A stretch of 17,645 nucleotides of DNA from Bacillota bacterium (GTDB lineage Bacteria > Bacillota > Clostridia > Acetivibrionales > DSM-1351). The position numbers were made by a program, and so were the translations under genes. The notes below the pieces were generated by a model. The model did no database searches. It saw nothing but the letters and a program-made list of their open reading frames with translations, and had not been told where the DNA came from. Shown here one piece after another: positions 1 to 8,497 of this stretch; the first letter of the stretch is position 1, and each line of letters opens with the position of its first letter. The stretch covers positions 1-17,645 of the forward strand of contig JAEWAX010000009.1 in the NCBI GenBank assembly GCA_023391425.1, given 5' to 3'.

Positions 1-249
1 GGTCAGTACAATAATGGACCAAGACCTGACAGACCACAGGGCCAGTACAATAATGGACAGAGGTCAGACAGACCACAAGGTCAGTACAATAATCGACCAA
101 GACCTGACAGACCACAAGGCCAGTACAATGGGCAGAGGTCAGATAGACCTCAAGGTCAGTACAATGGGCAGAGGTCAGATAGACCTCAAGGTCAGTATAG
201 CGGACAGAGAACTGACAGACCACAGGGTCAGTATAATAACAGACCACAA
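1..249 (+). repeat. Coding tandem repeat in the IF-2 N-terminal region
   Basis: Seven consecutive units encode variants of GQYNNGQRSDRPQ. Three are 13 residues (1-39, 40-78, 79-117), three are 12 residues (118-153, 154-189, 190-225) and one is a short 8-residue unit, GQYNNRPQ (226-249). The shorter units lack one Asn codon. Units 4 and 5 are almost identical at DNA level, which suggests recent duplication. The array probably continues to the left of the window. It codes for a disordered, Arg/Gln-rich linker ahead of the conserved IF-2 domains. N-terminal IF-2 regions are known to vary greatly in length between species. Confidence 0.93.
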
Positions 250-2337
250 GGTTTGGAGATACCTAAGCCAGACGTAACTGTTGCTCAAGACCAATTTGAT
301 TCACAGAGGAATGAAGCAAGAAGAGAATTCCAAAGTAAGGATATTGACAAGAGTGTAAAGAGGGATGAAAACAAGAAGAAAGAGACTCCAAAGAGTAACC
401 TTATTCAGAACAAACAAAGAGTAAGACCTCAAAAAATTGTTATTGAGAAAAAAGGTGTTTCGGAAATTCTTTCTGAAGACTATATTTTTAATGAATTTTA
501 TAATGATGATGGCAAGAAGAAGAGACTACCTAGGAACAAGAAAAATGAAAAAGCTCAAGTGAAATATATTCCTCCAAAGGCAGTCTTGACTTCAATAACT
601 ATACCAGAATCACTTACAGTAAAAGAGCTGGCTGAATCGCTTAAAAAGACATCAACTGAAATAATAAAGAAGTTGATGGCTTTCGGAGTAATGGCCACAC
701 TCAATAATGATGTAGATTTCGATACTGCCACAGTCATAGCTGAAGAGTTTGGTGTAAAGACAGAGAAAGCAATACAGGTTAGTGAAGAAGATATACTCTT
801 TGATGACACTGAAACAGAGGATGAGTCAAAATTACAACCAAGGCCTCCAGTAGTTGTTGTTATGGGACACGTTGACCATGGTAAGACTTCCTTGCTTGAT
901 GCAATCAGAAGCGCTCATGTAATAGATAGTGAAGCTGGAGGAATTACTCAGCATATTGGTGCTTATACAGTTAAGGCAAATGATAGAAATATTACTTTTT
1001 TAGATACTCCTGGCCACGAAGCTTTTACGGCAATGCGTGCAAGAGGAGCTCAAGCTACGGATATTGCAATACTGGTTGTTGCAGCGGATGATGGTGTAAT
1101 GCCACAGACAATTGAAGCAATCAATCATGCTAAAGCAGCAAATGTTTCAATCATTGTTGCTATAAACAAGATTGATAAGCCAGGAGCAGATATAGACAGG
1201 GTTAAACAAGAACTTACTAAGTATGGAATAGTTGCAGAAGAATGGGGCGGAGATGCTATTATGGTTCCTGTTTCTGCAAAGAAGAGAATCAATATCGATC
1301 AATTATTAGAAATGGTGCTCTTATCTGCAGATATGTTGGAATTGAAGGCTGATCCAGATAGACAGGCAAAGGGAACAATTATTGAAGCTAAGCTAGATAA
1401 AGAAAGAGGTCCTGTTGCAACTGTATTAGTTCAAAGAGGTACATTGAAAACAGGTGATGCTATTATTGCTGGTTCAGCATTTGGTAGAATCAAAGCAATG
1501 ACAAGTGATAAAGGAATTTCAATTAAGAGTGCTGGACCTTCAATGCCAGTAGAAATTCTTGGAATGACAGATGTTCCAGAGGCTGGAGAACTGTTCTATG
1601 CTGTTACTGATGAAAAGGTAGCAAAGCAATTAGTTGAAAAAAGAAAGTTTAAACAAAAGGAACAACAATATAAATTAACTTCAAAAGTAACTCTTGAAGA
1701 TTTATATGCTCAGATTATAGCTGGTAAGGTTAAGGACTTGAATATTATTATTAAGGCTGATGTTCAAGGTTCAGTTGAAGCTGTAAAGCAATCACTTGTT
1801 AAACTGAGCAACGAAGAGGTAAGAGTAAATGTTATTCATGACGCAGTTGGTGCTATTACTGAGTCTGATGTAACATTAGCACAGGTTTCAAATGCTATTA
1901 TAATTGGATTTAATGTAAGACCAAGTATAGATGTTACTGAGGCTGCTAAAAACGCCGAGGTAGATTTAAGATTATATAGTGTTATATACAAAGCTATTGA
2001 AGATGTTCAGTCAGCAATGAATGGTTTGCTTGAACCAACCTATAAGGAGGTTGTACTTGGGCATGTTGAAATCAGACAGATATTTAAGGTTTCAGATGTA
2101 GGTACTATTGGTGGAGCATATGTTACAGATGGAAAAGTGCTGAGAAATTCTGAAGTTAGAGTTGTTAGAGATGGTATAGTGGTTCATGAAGGCAAACTTG
2201 CATCACTCAAGAGATTTAAAGATGATGCTAAGGAAGTCGCTCAAGGTTATGAATGTGGTATTTCAATTGAACGCTTCAACGACATTAAAGAAGGCGATGT
2301 TATCGAGGCATTTATTATGGAAGAGGTTAAGAGATAA
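1..2337 (+). CDS. infB: Translation initiation factor IF-2 (5' end outside window)
   Basis: IF-2 is the GTPase that places initiator fMet-tRNA on the 30S subunit and promotes 50S joining. The reading frame is open from base 1, so 778 codons of the C-terminal part are seen and the start is missing; a TTG at 253 is internal and not a credible start. In order: a low-complexity Gln/Arg/Pro/Asn repeat (1-252), a charged Lys/Glu linker, an IF2_N helical domain (about 583-760), then the G domain with G1 GHVDHGKT (865-888), G3 DTPGH (1003-1017) and G4 NKID (1165-1176), followed by the beta-barrel and C-terminal fMet-tRNA-binding domains. It ends EEVKR. All GTPase motifs are intact. It heads the rbfA-nrnA-truB-ribF cluster, as in other Firmicutes. 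A tandem DNA repeat starts on its stop codon. Identity is certain. Confidence 0.97.
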   Translation, partial: GQYNNGPRPDRPQGQYNNGQRSDRPQGQYNNRPRPDRPQGQYNGQRSDRPQGQYNGQRSDRPQGQYSGQRTDRPQGQYNNRPQGLEIPKPDVTVAQDQFDSQRNEARREFQSKDIDKSVKRDENKKKETPKSNLIQNKQRVRPQKIVIEKKGVSEILSEDYIFNEFYNDDGKKKRLPRNKKNEKAQVKYIPPKAVLTSITIPESLTVKELAESLKKTSTEIIKKLMAFGVMATLNNDVDFDTATVIAEEFGVKTEKAIQVSEEDILFDDTETEDESKLQPRPPVVVVMGHVDHGKTSLLDAIRSAHVIDSEAGGITQHIGAYTVKANDRNITFLDTPGHEAFTAMRARGAQATDIAILVVAADDGVMPQTIEAINHAKAANVSIIVAINKIDKPGADIDRVKQELTKYGIVAEEWGGDAIMVPVSAKKRINIDQLLEMVLLSADMLELKADPDRQAKGTIIEAKLDKERGPVATVLVQRGTLKTGDAIIAGSAFGRIKAMTSDKGISIKSAGPSMPVEILGMTDVPEAGELFYAVTDEKVAKQLVEKRKFKQKEQQYKLTSKVTLEDLYAQIIAGKVKDLNIIIKADVQGSVEAVKQSLVKLSNEEVRVNVIHDAVGAITESDVTLAQVSNAIIIGFNVRPSIDVTEAAKNAEVDLRLYSVIYKAIEDVQSAMNGLLEPTYKEVVLGHVEIRQIFKVSDVGTIGGAYVTDGKVLRNSEVRVVRDGIVVHEGKLASLKRFKDDAKEVAQGYECGISIERFNDIKEGDVIEAFIMEEVKR

Positions 2338-2572
2338 GCGAGTTCTAGATTGTGTGGGTGTAGTTTCCCACAGAATCGTAGAAATCGCAATCGGAATCGT
2401 AGCGCCGCTCAGCGACGAAGAAAAATAGCGGCGGTAGATTGGGGTAAGCGAGTTCTAGATTGTGTGGGTGTAGCTTCCCACAGAATCGTAGAAATCGCAA
2501 TCGGAATCGTAGCGCCGCTCAGCGACAAGGAGAATAGCGGCGGTAGATTGGGATAAGCGAGTTCTTAGATTA
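2336..2572. repeat. Tandem 110-bp non-coding repeat, two full copies plus a partial third
   Basis: Copy 1 is 2336-2445, copy 2 is 2446-2554 (109 bp, one deletion) and a truncated third copy begins at 2555 and fades after about 18 bases. The full copies differ at only a handful of positions. Copy 1 begins on the last two bases of the infB stop codon. Each copy has two hairpins: TGTGGG/CCCACA with an 8-base loop (2353-2372 in copy 1) and CGCCGCT/AGCGGCG with a 17-base loop (2403-2433). The units are richer in G and C than the surrounding DNA. No poly-T tract follows, so they are not ordinary terminators. The open frame across the repeat (2350-2556) has no ribosome binding site and simply reads repeated DNA. 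This looks like a dispersed intergenic repeat family, but other copies cannot be checked here. Confidence 0.85.
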
Positions 2573-2599
2573 GGATATATGGCGATAATGTATTAACCG

Positions 2600-2636
2600 A
2601 ATAGGTTGAAGAGGATAATATCCAATTCAGCCTATT
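2600..2636 (+). promoter_or_regulatory. Strong stem-loop in the rbfA leader
   Basis: An 11-pair outer stem, AATAGGTTGAA (2600-2610) with TTCAGCCTATT (2626-2636), contains one G-T pair. A small internal loop (GA/AA) leads to an inner GGAT/ATCC stem with an AAT loop. No uninterrupted T-run follows, only TTGCATATTTT, so it could be a weak terminator after infB, an RNA-stability element or a leader structure for rbfA. The remaining bases to 2760 hold no gene or clear promoter that I can support. The function is not known. Confidence 0.5.
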
Positions 2637-2772
2637 TGCATATTTTATCCGATGTCTACCGCTGAACAAAGTCTACTTTATAGAATCAGATGTGTTCGAT
2701 AGTGGCAATACTAAAGAATATCTAAGTAATTCAAAAATTGAGACCGTAGCTAATGCGGTTAGGAGGTAAATT

Positions 2773-3126
2773 ATGTCAGATAGAATAACAAGAATATCAG
2801 AAGAAGTAAAAAAAGAAGTAAGTAATATCATTCAAAACGAAATTAAGGATCCTAGACTACCAAGTTTAGTAAGTATAATAGACTGCAATGTATCAAAGGA
2901 TCTCGGTCATGCAAAAATCTATATAAGTGTTTTGGGCAACGATGAAGAAAAGAAAAATGCAATAAAAGCTCTTAAAAGTGCAGCAGGATTTATTAGGCAT
3001 GAGCTGGGACATAGAATACAACTAAGATGTACTCCTGAACTTCACTTTGAATTGGATACATCAATTGAACATGGTATTTATATTAATAAATTATTAGATG
3101 ATGCAAAAAAAGACTTTAAGGATTAA
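2773..3126 (+). CDS. rbfA: Ribosome-binding factor A
   Basis: RbfA is a small KH-fold protein that binds the 30S subunit and helps mature the 5' end of 16S rRNA, which matters especially in the cold. The 117 residues match the family's usual 115-130. The N-terminus has the family pattern of a basic helix (RITRISEEVKKEVSNII) followed by IKDPRLPSLVSI, and later LRCTPELHFELDTSIEHG, the conserved RbfA C-terminal signature. The start is fixed by AGGAGGT at 2761-2767, five bases before ATG. It follows infB after a repeat-filled gap of 435 bases and precedes nrnA by 15 bases. In many Firmicutes ylxP lies between infB and rbfA; no ylxP is seen here. Confidence 0.96.
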   Translation: MSDRITRISEEVKKEVSNIIQNEIKDPRLPSLVSIIDCNVSKDLGHAKIYISVLGNDEEKKNAIKALKSAAGFIRHELGHRIQLRCTPELHFELDTSIEHGIYINKLLDDAKKDFKD

Positions 3127-3141
3127 GCTAAGGGGCATATT

Positions 3142-4095
3142 ATGGACAAAGAGATTATTAAGTTAATAGAAGAAGCAGGAGGTGTAGCAATATTTCCTCA
3201 TGTTAGTGCGGATGGAGATGCTATTGGTTCATCTCTTGCGTTAGGCTTAGCGCTTAAAAATGCTGGTAAGAAGGTGGCAATATATATTGAAGAAAATATT
3301 TCAAATGTATACAAGTTCTTGCCAGGACTTGGCTTAGCTGACTTCTATAGTGATAGTAATGAGATTATGGATTTAAATATAGCACTGGATACTGGTGATG
3401 TAGGCAGATTGGCATCTAGAGCAGAAGCTTTTTTTAAAGCTCCCTGTACAATAAATATTGATCATCATGTTACTAACACGAAATTTGGACATTTAAATTA
3501 TGTGGATGCTTTATCTGCTTCAACAGGAGAAATTATTTACACACTTATTACTGAAATGAAGTTAAGAATTGATAGTGAAATTGCTATGTGTCTTTATACT
3601 GCAATAGCTACAGATACTGGTGGCTTTCAATATGAAAATACATCAGCAGGAACACATAGAATAGCAGCTGCTTTATTGGAGGCAGGCATTAATGTTGGAG
3701 AGCTATCTCAAAGAATCTTTGATAATACTACTTATGAAAAACTAAAATTAAAGCAAAAGTCAATTGAATTACTTGAATTATATGAGGACGCTAAGATTGC
3801 AGTTGTTGTTCTTTCCCAAGAGGATATTAGATCAGCTGGAGCTAAGGATGAGGATTGTGATGGTATTGTAAATATAGGAAGGTCAATTGAAGGTGTTGAA
3901 GTTTCTGTCTTAATTAAAGAGAAGGATGAAAACGTGATTAGAGTTAACTTAAGGTCTAAAACATTTGTAGATGTATCTGAGGTGGCGGGTGCTTTTGATG
4001 GCGGTGGACACAAAAGAGCTGCTGGATGCACTGTAAAAGGCAGTTTAGAGGAAGTAAAAGCAAAGATAATTAATGCTGTAAAGGAAAGACTTTAA
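3142..4095 (+). CDS. nrnA: DHH/DHHA1 phosphodiesterase, nanoRNase/pAp phosphatase type
   Basis: NrnA-type enzymes degrade 2-5-mer RNAs and dephosphorylate 3',5'-pAp; close relatives cleave cyclic dinucleotide products. All DHH metal motifs are present: HVSADGDAIGS (residues 20-30), DTGD (83-86), the DHH triad (107-109) and DTGGFQY. The C-terminal DHHA1 substrate-binding motif GGGHKRAAG is at 287-295. The length of 317 is typical. An AGGGG ribosome site lies six bases before ATG, and the gene sits between rbfA and truB, as it does in many clostridia. The exact substrate (nanoRNA, pAp or pApA) cannot be read from sequence. Confidence 0.93.
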   Translation: MDKEIIKLIEEAGGVAIFPHVSADGDAIGSSLALGLALKNAGKKVAIYIEENISNVYKFLPGLGLADFYSDSNEIMDLNIALDTGDVGRLASRAEAFFKAPCTINIDHHVTNTKFGHLNYVDALSASTGEIIYTLITEMKLRIDSEIAMCLYTAIATDTGGFQYENTSAGTHRIAAALLEAGINVGELSQRIFDNTTYEKLKLKQKSIELLELYEDAKIAVVVLSQEDIRSAGAKDEDCDGIVNIGRSIEGVEVSVLIKEKDENVIRVNLRSKTFVDVSEVAGAFDGGGHKRAAGCTVKGSLEEVKAKIINAVKERL

Positions 4096-4097
4096 AT

Positions 4098-5039
4098 ATG
4101 AATGGTATAATGAATGTATTAAAGCCTGCAGGAATGACATCTTTTGACGTGGTAGCTGTTATAAGAAGAATTTCAGGTCAAAAAAAGATAGGACATACCG
4201 GAACCTTAGACCCATCCGCGGTTGGAGTATTACCAATATGTATTGGAAATGCGACTAAGGCTATTGAGTTTATGATTGATAAGGACAAGGTGTACCGAGC
4301 AGAACTAACTTTAGGTGTTTCTACGGATACTCAGGATTCATCTGGAAAGGTGATTTATTCGCAAACGGTTGATGCTGACTATAATACAATATTAAGTGTG
4401 GTTGAGAGTTTTGTTGGTGATATACAGCAGCTACCACCAATGTATTCTGCAATTAAAATAGGTGGTAAAAAGCTCTATGAAATTGCACGACAGGGTGAGA
4501 CTATTGAACGTCAGTCTAGAAGCATAACGATTTATGATATTAATGTAATCCGAATATGGGATGAAAAGTCACTTTTTATGGATGGGGAATATAATACAGA
4601 ATATAATACCAAGAAAGTACTTTTTGACGTACATTGTTCAAAAGGAACATATATTAGAACTCTTTGCAATGACATAGGAGAAAAATTAGGCTGTGGTGGG
4701 CATATGTCTTTTTTAGTTAGAACAAGGTCTGGTAAATATAACTTAGACTCTGCACTAACGTTAGAAGAAATTAAAGAACATGCAAGCAAGAACACCCTTA
4801 GAAATAGTTTGCTGCCAGTGGAGACTGTTTTTGAAGAATATGATTCTATTCATTTGGGAGAAGTCGATACGTTTAAGTATAACAATGGTGTATGGGTAGA
4901 AATAATTTGTGATAAATGTGATAAGGATACTTTGAAAAGGGTATATGATAAAGATAATGTTTTTTTAGGAATAGGTGAGCTATCTAATAACGGAAAAACA
5001 GTATATCTTAAATCAAAGAAGTTCTTTAAGGACAACTGA
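4098..5039 (+). CDS. truB: tRNA pseudouridine(55) synthase TruB
   Basis: TruB converts U55 of tRNA to pseudouridine in the T-loop and also helps tRNA fold. The protein opens with GIMNVLKPAGMTSFDVV and has the catalytic motif GHTGTLDPSAVGVLP, with the nucleophilic Asp at residue 38. Further family motifs are QLPPMYSAIKIGGKKLYEIAR and the GTYIRTLCNDIGEKLGCGGH segment. The 313 residues are normal for a TruB with its C-terminal PUA-like part. ATG is two bases after the nrnA stop, and the ribosome site (AAGGAAAG) lies inside nrnA, so translation is probably coupled. An in-frame ATG four codons later (4110) is a less likely start. Confidence 0.97.
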   Translation: MNGIMNVLKPAGMTSFDVVAVIRRISGQKKIGHTGTLDPSAVGVLPICIGNATKAIEFMIDKDKVYRAELTLGVSTDTQDSSGKVIYSQTVDADYNTILSVVESFVGDIQQLPPMYSAIKIGGKKLYEIARQGETIERQSRSITIYDINVIRIWDEKSLFMDGEYNTEYNTKKVLFDVHCSKGTYIRTLCNDIGEKLGCGGHMSFLVRTRSGKYNLDSALTLEEIKEHASKNTLRNSLLPVETVFEEYDSIHLGEVDTFKYNNGVWVEIICDKCDKDTLKRVYDKDNVFLGIGELSNNGKTVYLKSKKFFKDN

Positions 5040-5072
5040 TCTAGTGTGAGGGGCATATAGAAGGAGATAATT

Positions 5073-6023
5073 ATGCAAGTTATTTATTCTAATGATGGTA
5101 GAAATTTTGATTGCAATACAGGGGTAGGTTTAGGCAATTTTGATGGCTTGCATATTGGACATATGGCCTTAATAAATACTTTAATTCGAGAATCTCAATT
5201 AAATGGATTAGCTTCAATAGTATATAACTTTACTAAGCATCCTGAAAATATTCTTAGAAAGAAGCTTATTACTCCTCTTTTATTGACAGAACAGAAAAAA
5301 ATAGATCTGCTTAGTGAGATACCCCTTGATTATCTATATTTTGATGAATTTAATGAGGATTTTTCAAGACTTACGCCTGAAGAATTTGTTAAAAATATTT
5401 TAATAGACAAACTTCATATAAAGTTGGCTGTAGTTGGATATGATTATAAATTTGGTTATCGAGGACAAGGTGACATAGCTGTTCTAAAAGAGCTAGGGAA
5501 AAAGTATGGTTTTAGGGTTATAGTTATATCTGCTATAAAGTGTGATAATGAAATTATTAGTAGTACTAGAATAAGGGAATGTGTTATAAAAGGGAAGCTT
5601 GAAACGGCATATAAGCTTTTGGGAAGAAACTATTCTATTACCGCAGAGGTGGTAAGTGGTAGGAGAGTAGGAAATACTATTGGTTTTCCTACAGCAAATA
5701 TACACCCAGAAAGATTTTTGGTTTTGCCAGAGACTGGGGTATATATTACAAAGACCTTGCTTGATGGTAAGTTCTATAATAGCATGACGAATGTGGGCTA
5801 TAACCCAACCTTTGAAGATGTTAAGCAGATAACTGTAGAAACTCATCTAATTGATTTTAATCAAGATATTTATGGGAAAAAGATAGAGGTATTTTTTTTG
5901 AAAAAGATTAGAGATGAAAAGAAATTTAAAAGTGTTGATTTATTAGTTAAGCAAATAGCAAAAGATATGAGGACTACCAAAGAATTTTTTGGTATACAAG
6001 AGATTACTTATGGAAAGATATAA
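5073..6023 (+). CDS. ribF: Bifunctional riboflavin kinase / FAD synthetase
   Basis: RibF phosphorylates riboflavin to FMN and then adenylylates FMN to FAD. The N-terminal nucleotidyltransferase domain shows GLGNFDGLHIGH (residues 19-30) and ISSTRIR (161-167). The C-terminal riboflavin kinase domain begins near residue 185 with GRRVGNTIGFPTANI (about 196-210), carrying the PTAN metal- and phosphate-binding motif. The length of 316 is typical of the bifunctional form. AAGGAG lies eight bases before ATG. The gene closes the infB-truB cluster in the usual position. Its last 14 bases overlap the start of hypF. Confidence 0.97.
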   Translation: MQVIYSNDGRNFDCNTGVGLGNFDGLHIGHMALINTLIRESQLNGLASIVYNFTKHPENILRKKLITPLLLTEQKKIDLLSEIPLDYLYFDEFNEDFSRLTPEEFVKNILIDKLHIKLAVVGYDYKFGYRGQGDIAVLKELGKKYGFRVIVISAIKCDNEIISSTRIRECVIKGKLETAYKLLGRNYSITAEVVSGRRVGNTIGFPTANIHPERFLVLPETGVYITKTLLDGKFYNSMTNVGYNPTFEDVKQITVETHLIDFNQDIYGKKIEVFFLKKIRDEKKFKSVDLLVKQIAKDMRTTKEFFGIQEITYGKI

Positions 6024-8424
6024 AATCGTTATTACTGGAATAGTTCAAGGTGTAGGATTTAGACCATTTATATACAATCTATCTACTCAGCTTGGATTAA
6101 AGGGTTGGGTTGGTAATACTGACAGTGATGTAATAATTGAGGTAGAGGCAGACAATAATCAATTAATTGGTTTTGTAGAATTGATACGAGAAAGAGCACC
6201 TGCTTTATCCAAAATAGAGTCAATTAGCTATGAGAAATTGCCAATTGAAGGTTTTACTGATTTCACCATAAAACATAGTCAAATAAATTCTAAAGGTAAT
6301 GTTTTCATTTCTCCTGATGTCTGCACCTGTGATGATTGCTTGGAAGAGCTCAAAGACAGGCAAGATAGAAGATATATGTACCCATTTATTAATTGTACCA
6401 ATTGTGGCCCACGTTTTACAATTATTAAAGATATTCCATATGATAGAGATAAAACTACAATGAATAGTTTTGAAATGTGTAATAATTGTAGGCAAGAATA
6501 TACAACACCTTCAGATAGACGCTATCATGCTCAACCTGTTTCTTGCCATGATTGTGGGCCTAGTCTTAGGATAGTAGCTGCAAATGACGGCTTAATATCT
6601 AATATTCAAATGACCAGTAACGAATGTATTGAATATATTGCAAAAGTGATAAAAGAAGGGAAAATAGCAGCAATAAAAGGTATTGGAGGCTACCATCTAG
6701 CTTGTGACGCCTTGAATGGGGCTGCGATTGAAACACTTAGAAGCAGAAAGCATCGTGATGACAAACCGTTTGCATTGATGATGAGAAATCTAGATGTAGC
6801 AGCTAAGTATTGCAAAATAAACGAAAAGGAAATGCAATTGCTGAGATCTCCTGCAAGCCCGATAGTATTGCTTGAAAGAAAAGCGGAGATGAAATTACCT
6901 GCATTAATAGCCCCACTTAATAGATATTTAGGTGTAATGCTGCCATATACTCCGATACATCACATATTGTTTGAGCAGGAGGGGTTCCCTGAGATTATTG
7001 TTATGACGAGTGGAAATTTGAGCAGTGAGCCTATTTTTTACAAAGATCAGGATGCTATTAGTGGACTTGATGGCATAGCAGATGCATTTTTAACAAATAA
7101 CCGAGAAATATATATTCGAACTGATGACTCGGTTACCAGGGTTTTTGATAATAAAGAATATCCTATTAGACGTTCAAGAGGGTATGTTCCTAAGCCAATT
7201 AAATTGGATGTGCATAAGCTTTTAAACATTAATGAGAGTATAGATATACCATCAGTTCTAGCATGTGGCGGTGAACTGAAAAATGTTTTTTGCTTAAATA
7301 AGAAGAACTTATTTTATTTGAGTCATCATATTGGAGATTTAGAAAATGAGAGTACAAATAATGCTTTTATGAGTGGTGTTGAACATTTTAAGAGGCTATT
7401 TGATATTTCTCCTGAATGTATAGCATATGATCTACACCCAAATTATTTCTCCTCACAATATGCATTGAACCAAACAGAAAAAAATAAAATAGGAATTCAA
7501 CATCATAAAGCTCACATTGCTTCCTGTATGGCTGAAAATCAGTTGGATGGAAATGTTATTGGGGTTTCCTTTGATGGAACCGGGTTTGGTGAGGACGGCA
7601 ATATTTGGGGAGGAGAATTCTTTAAGGGAGGTTACTATGGCTTTGAAAGAGTTGGACATCTGGAATATGTTATGATGCCAGGCAGTGATTCGGCCGTAAA
7701 GCATCCCTGGAAGATGGCTTTAGGCTATCTTTTTAATGCAAGATTAACAGATGTTGTTCAAGAAAGTAAGGCAAATAGATGTAGTGAGAACAGACTCTCT
7801 CTGAGTGGTATAAGTCAATATGACATTGATTTTATAATAAACATGTTGAAGAGAAAATTAAACTGTCCTCAAACATCAAGTATGGGGAGATTTTTTGATG
7901 CAGTTTCTGCCCTATTGGGAATTAAAACTGATATAAGCTACGAAGGTCAGGCTGCAATTGAACTTGAGAATTATTCGGTTGATAAAAACCCAGAGCCATA
8001 TGATATTGAGCTTTGTGAAATCAATAACCCTTCTAGAATTTTGACCGGTTCTTCAAATGATAGTTCCTCAGATACTAACATATCAGGGTTTATTGCAAAA
8101 ACAAGCTGTATAATAAAGCAGATTGTGAAGGATATACAAGATTGTCAGAGTATTGAGTATATTTCCTCTAGATTCCATTGCACTATTGCGGATATTGTTT
8201 TACAAGGTTGTGAGATAATAAGGAATAGTAATGGTATAAATTCAGTAGTTTTAAGTGGAGGTGTTTTTCAAAACATGACTCTACTAAAAATGAGTGTTGA
8301 TAGACTAAGGGAACATGGGTTTATTGTGTATACTCACTCTGAGGTTCCAGCTAACGATGGAGGGATTGCGTTAGGCCAAGCTATGATGGCTTTGGCAAGA
8401 AGTGTCATAAATCCAAGAGATTGA
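6010..8424 (+). CDS. hypF: Carbamoyltransferase HypF, hydrogenase maturation
   Basis: HypF turns carbamoyl phosphate and ATP into a carbamoyl group placed on the C-terminal Cys of HypE, the source of the cyanide ligands of [NiFe]-hydrogenase. I chose ATG at 6010 over TTG at 5989, giving 804 residues, because the acylphosphatase domain begins just after it (GIVQGVGFRPF, catalytic Arg18). Four CxxC zinc pairs follow at 107/110, 129/132, 157/160 and 179/182, with the exact 18-24-18 spacing of HypF. Next come a YrdC-like domain (about 205-390) and a Kae1-like domain with HHKAH (the metal-binding HxxAH) and a late GGVFQN motif. The gene starts inside ribF (14-base overlap) with no strong ribosome site, which suggests translational coupling. 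No frameshift is seen. Confidence 0.97.
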   Translation: MERYKIVITGIVQGVGFRPFIYNLSTQLGLKGWVGNTDSDVIIEVEADNNQLIGFVELIRERAPALSKIESISYEKLPIEGFTDFTIKHSQINSKGNVFISPDVCTCDDCLEELKDRQDRRYMYPFINCTNCGPRFTIIKDIPYDRDKTTMNSFEMCNNCRQEYTTPSDRRYHAQPVSCHDCGPSLRIVAANDGLISNIQMTSNECIEYIAKVIKEGKIAAIKGIGGYHLACDALNGAAIETLRSRKHRDDKPFALMMRNLDVAAKYCKINEKEMQLLRSPASPIVLLERKAEMKLPALIAPLNRYLGVMLPYTPIHHILFEQEGFPEIIVMTSGNLSSEPIFYKDQDAISGLDGIADAFLTNNREIYIRTDDSVTRVFDNKEYPIRRSRGYVPKPIKLDVHKLLNINESIDIPSVLACGGELKNVFCLNKKNLFYLSHHIGDLENESTNNAFMSGVEHFKRLFDISPECIAYDLHPNYFSSQYALNQTEKNKIGIQHHKAHIASCMAENQLDGNVIGVSFDGTGFGEDGNIWGGEFFKGGYYGFERVGHLEYVMMPGSDSAVKHPWKMALGYLFNARLTDVVQESKANRCSENRLSLSGISQYDIDFIINMLKRKLNCPQTSSMGRFFDAVSALLGIKTDISYEGQAAIELENYSVDKNPEPYDIELCEINNPSRILTGSSNDSSSDTNISGFIAKTSCIIKQIVKDIQDCQSIEYISSRFHCTIADIVLQGCEIIRNSNGINSVVLSGGVFQNMTLLKMSVDRLREHGFIVYTHSEVPANDGGIALGQAMMALARSVINPRD

Positions 8425-8449
8425 AATATAAGTGTTATGGGTATATACT
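8421..8449 (+). promoter_or_regulatory. Candidate vegetative promoter for hypCDE
   Basis: TTGAAA at 8421-8426 and TATACT at 8444-8449 are separated by exactly 17 bases. Each hexamer matches the sigma-A consensus at five of six positions. The -35 hexamer overlaps the hypF stop codon (8422-8424). Transcription would start near 8456, about 40 bases before hypC. The match is read by eye; activity is inferred. Confidence 0.5.
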
Positions 8450-8497
8450 ATTTTAGTGATAAGTTATGCCAGATGAATCTAATAGGAGGATAAACAA

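Noticed and set aside
1..249. Possible CRISPR array because of regular repeats
   Set aside because: Units are contiguous without spacers and stay in frame within infB.
14..277. Open frame of 87 codons overlapping the start of the window in another frame
   Set aside because: It is the IF-2 tandem repeat read out of frame; repeats stay open in several frames. The infB frame continues into conserved IF-2 domains.
2350..2556. Open frame of 68 codons across the tandem repeat after infB
   Set aside because: It has no ribosome site; the protein is just the repeat read in shifted frames, Arg-rich and unlike any family I know. A second frame at 2186-2428 overlaps infB and the repeat and is rejected for the same reason.
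2336..2572. Insertion sequence or transposase remnant
   Set aside because: No transposase-like frame, no terminal inverted repeats around the block and no clear target duplication were found.
5989..6009. TTG start for hypF seven codons earlier
   Set aside because: No ribosome site precedes it, and the family's acylphosphatase domain fits a start at ATG 6010.
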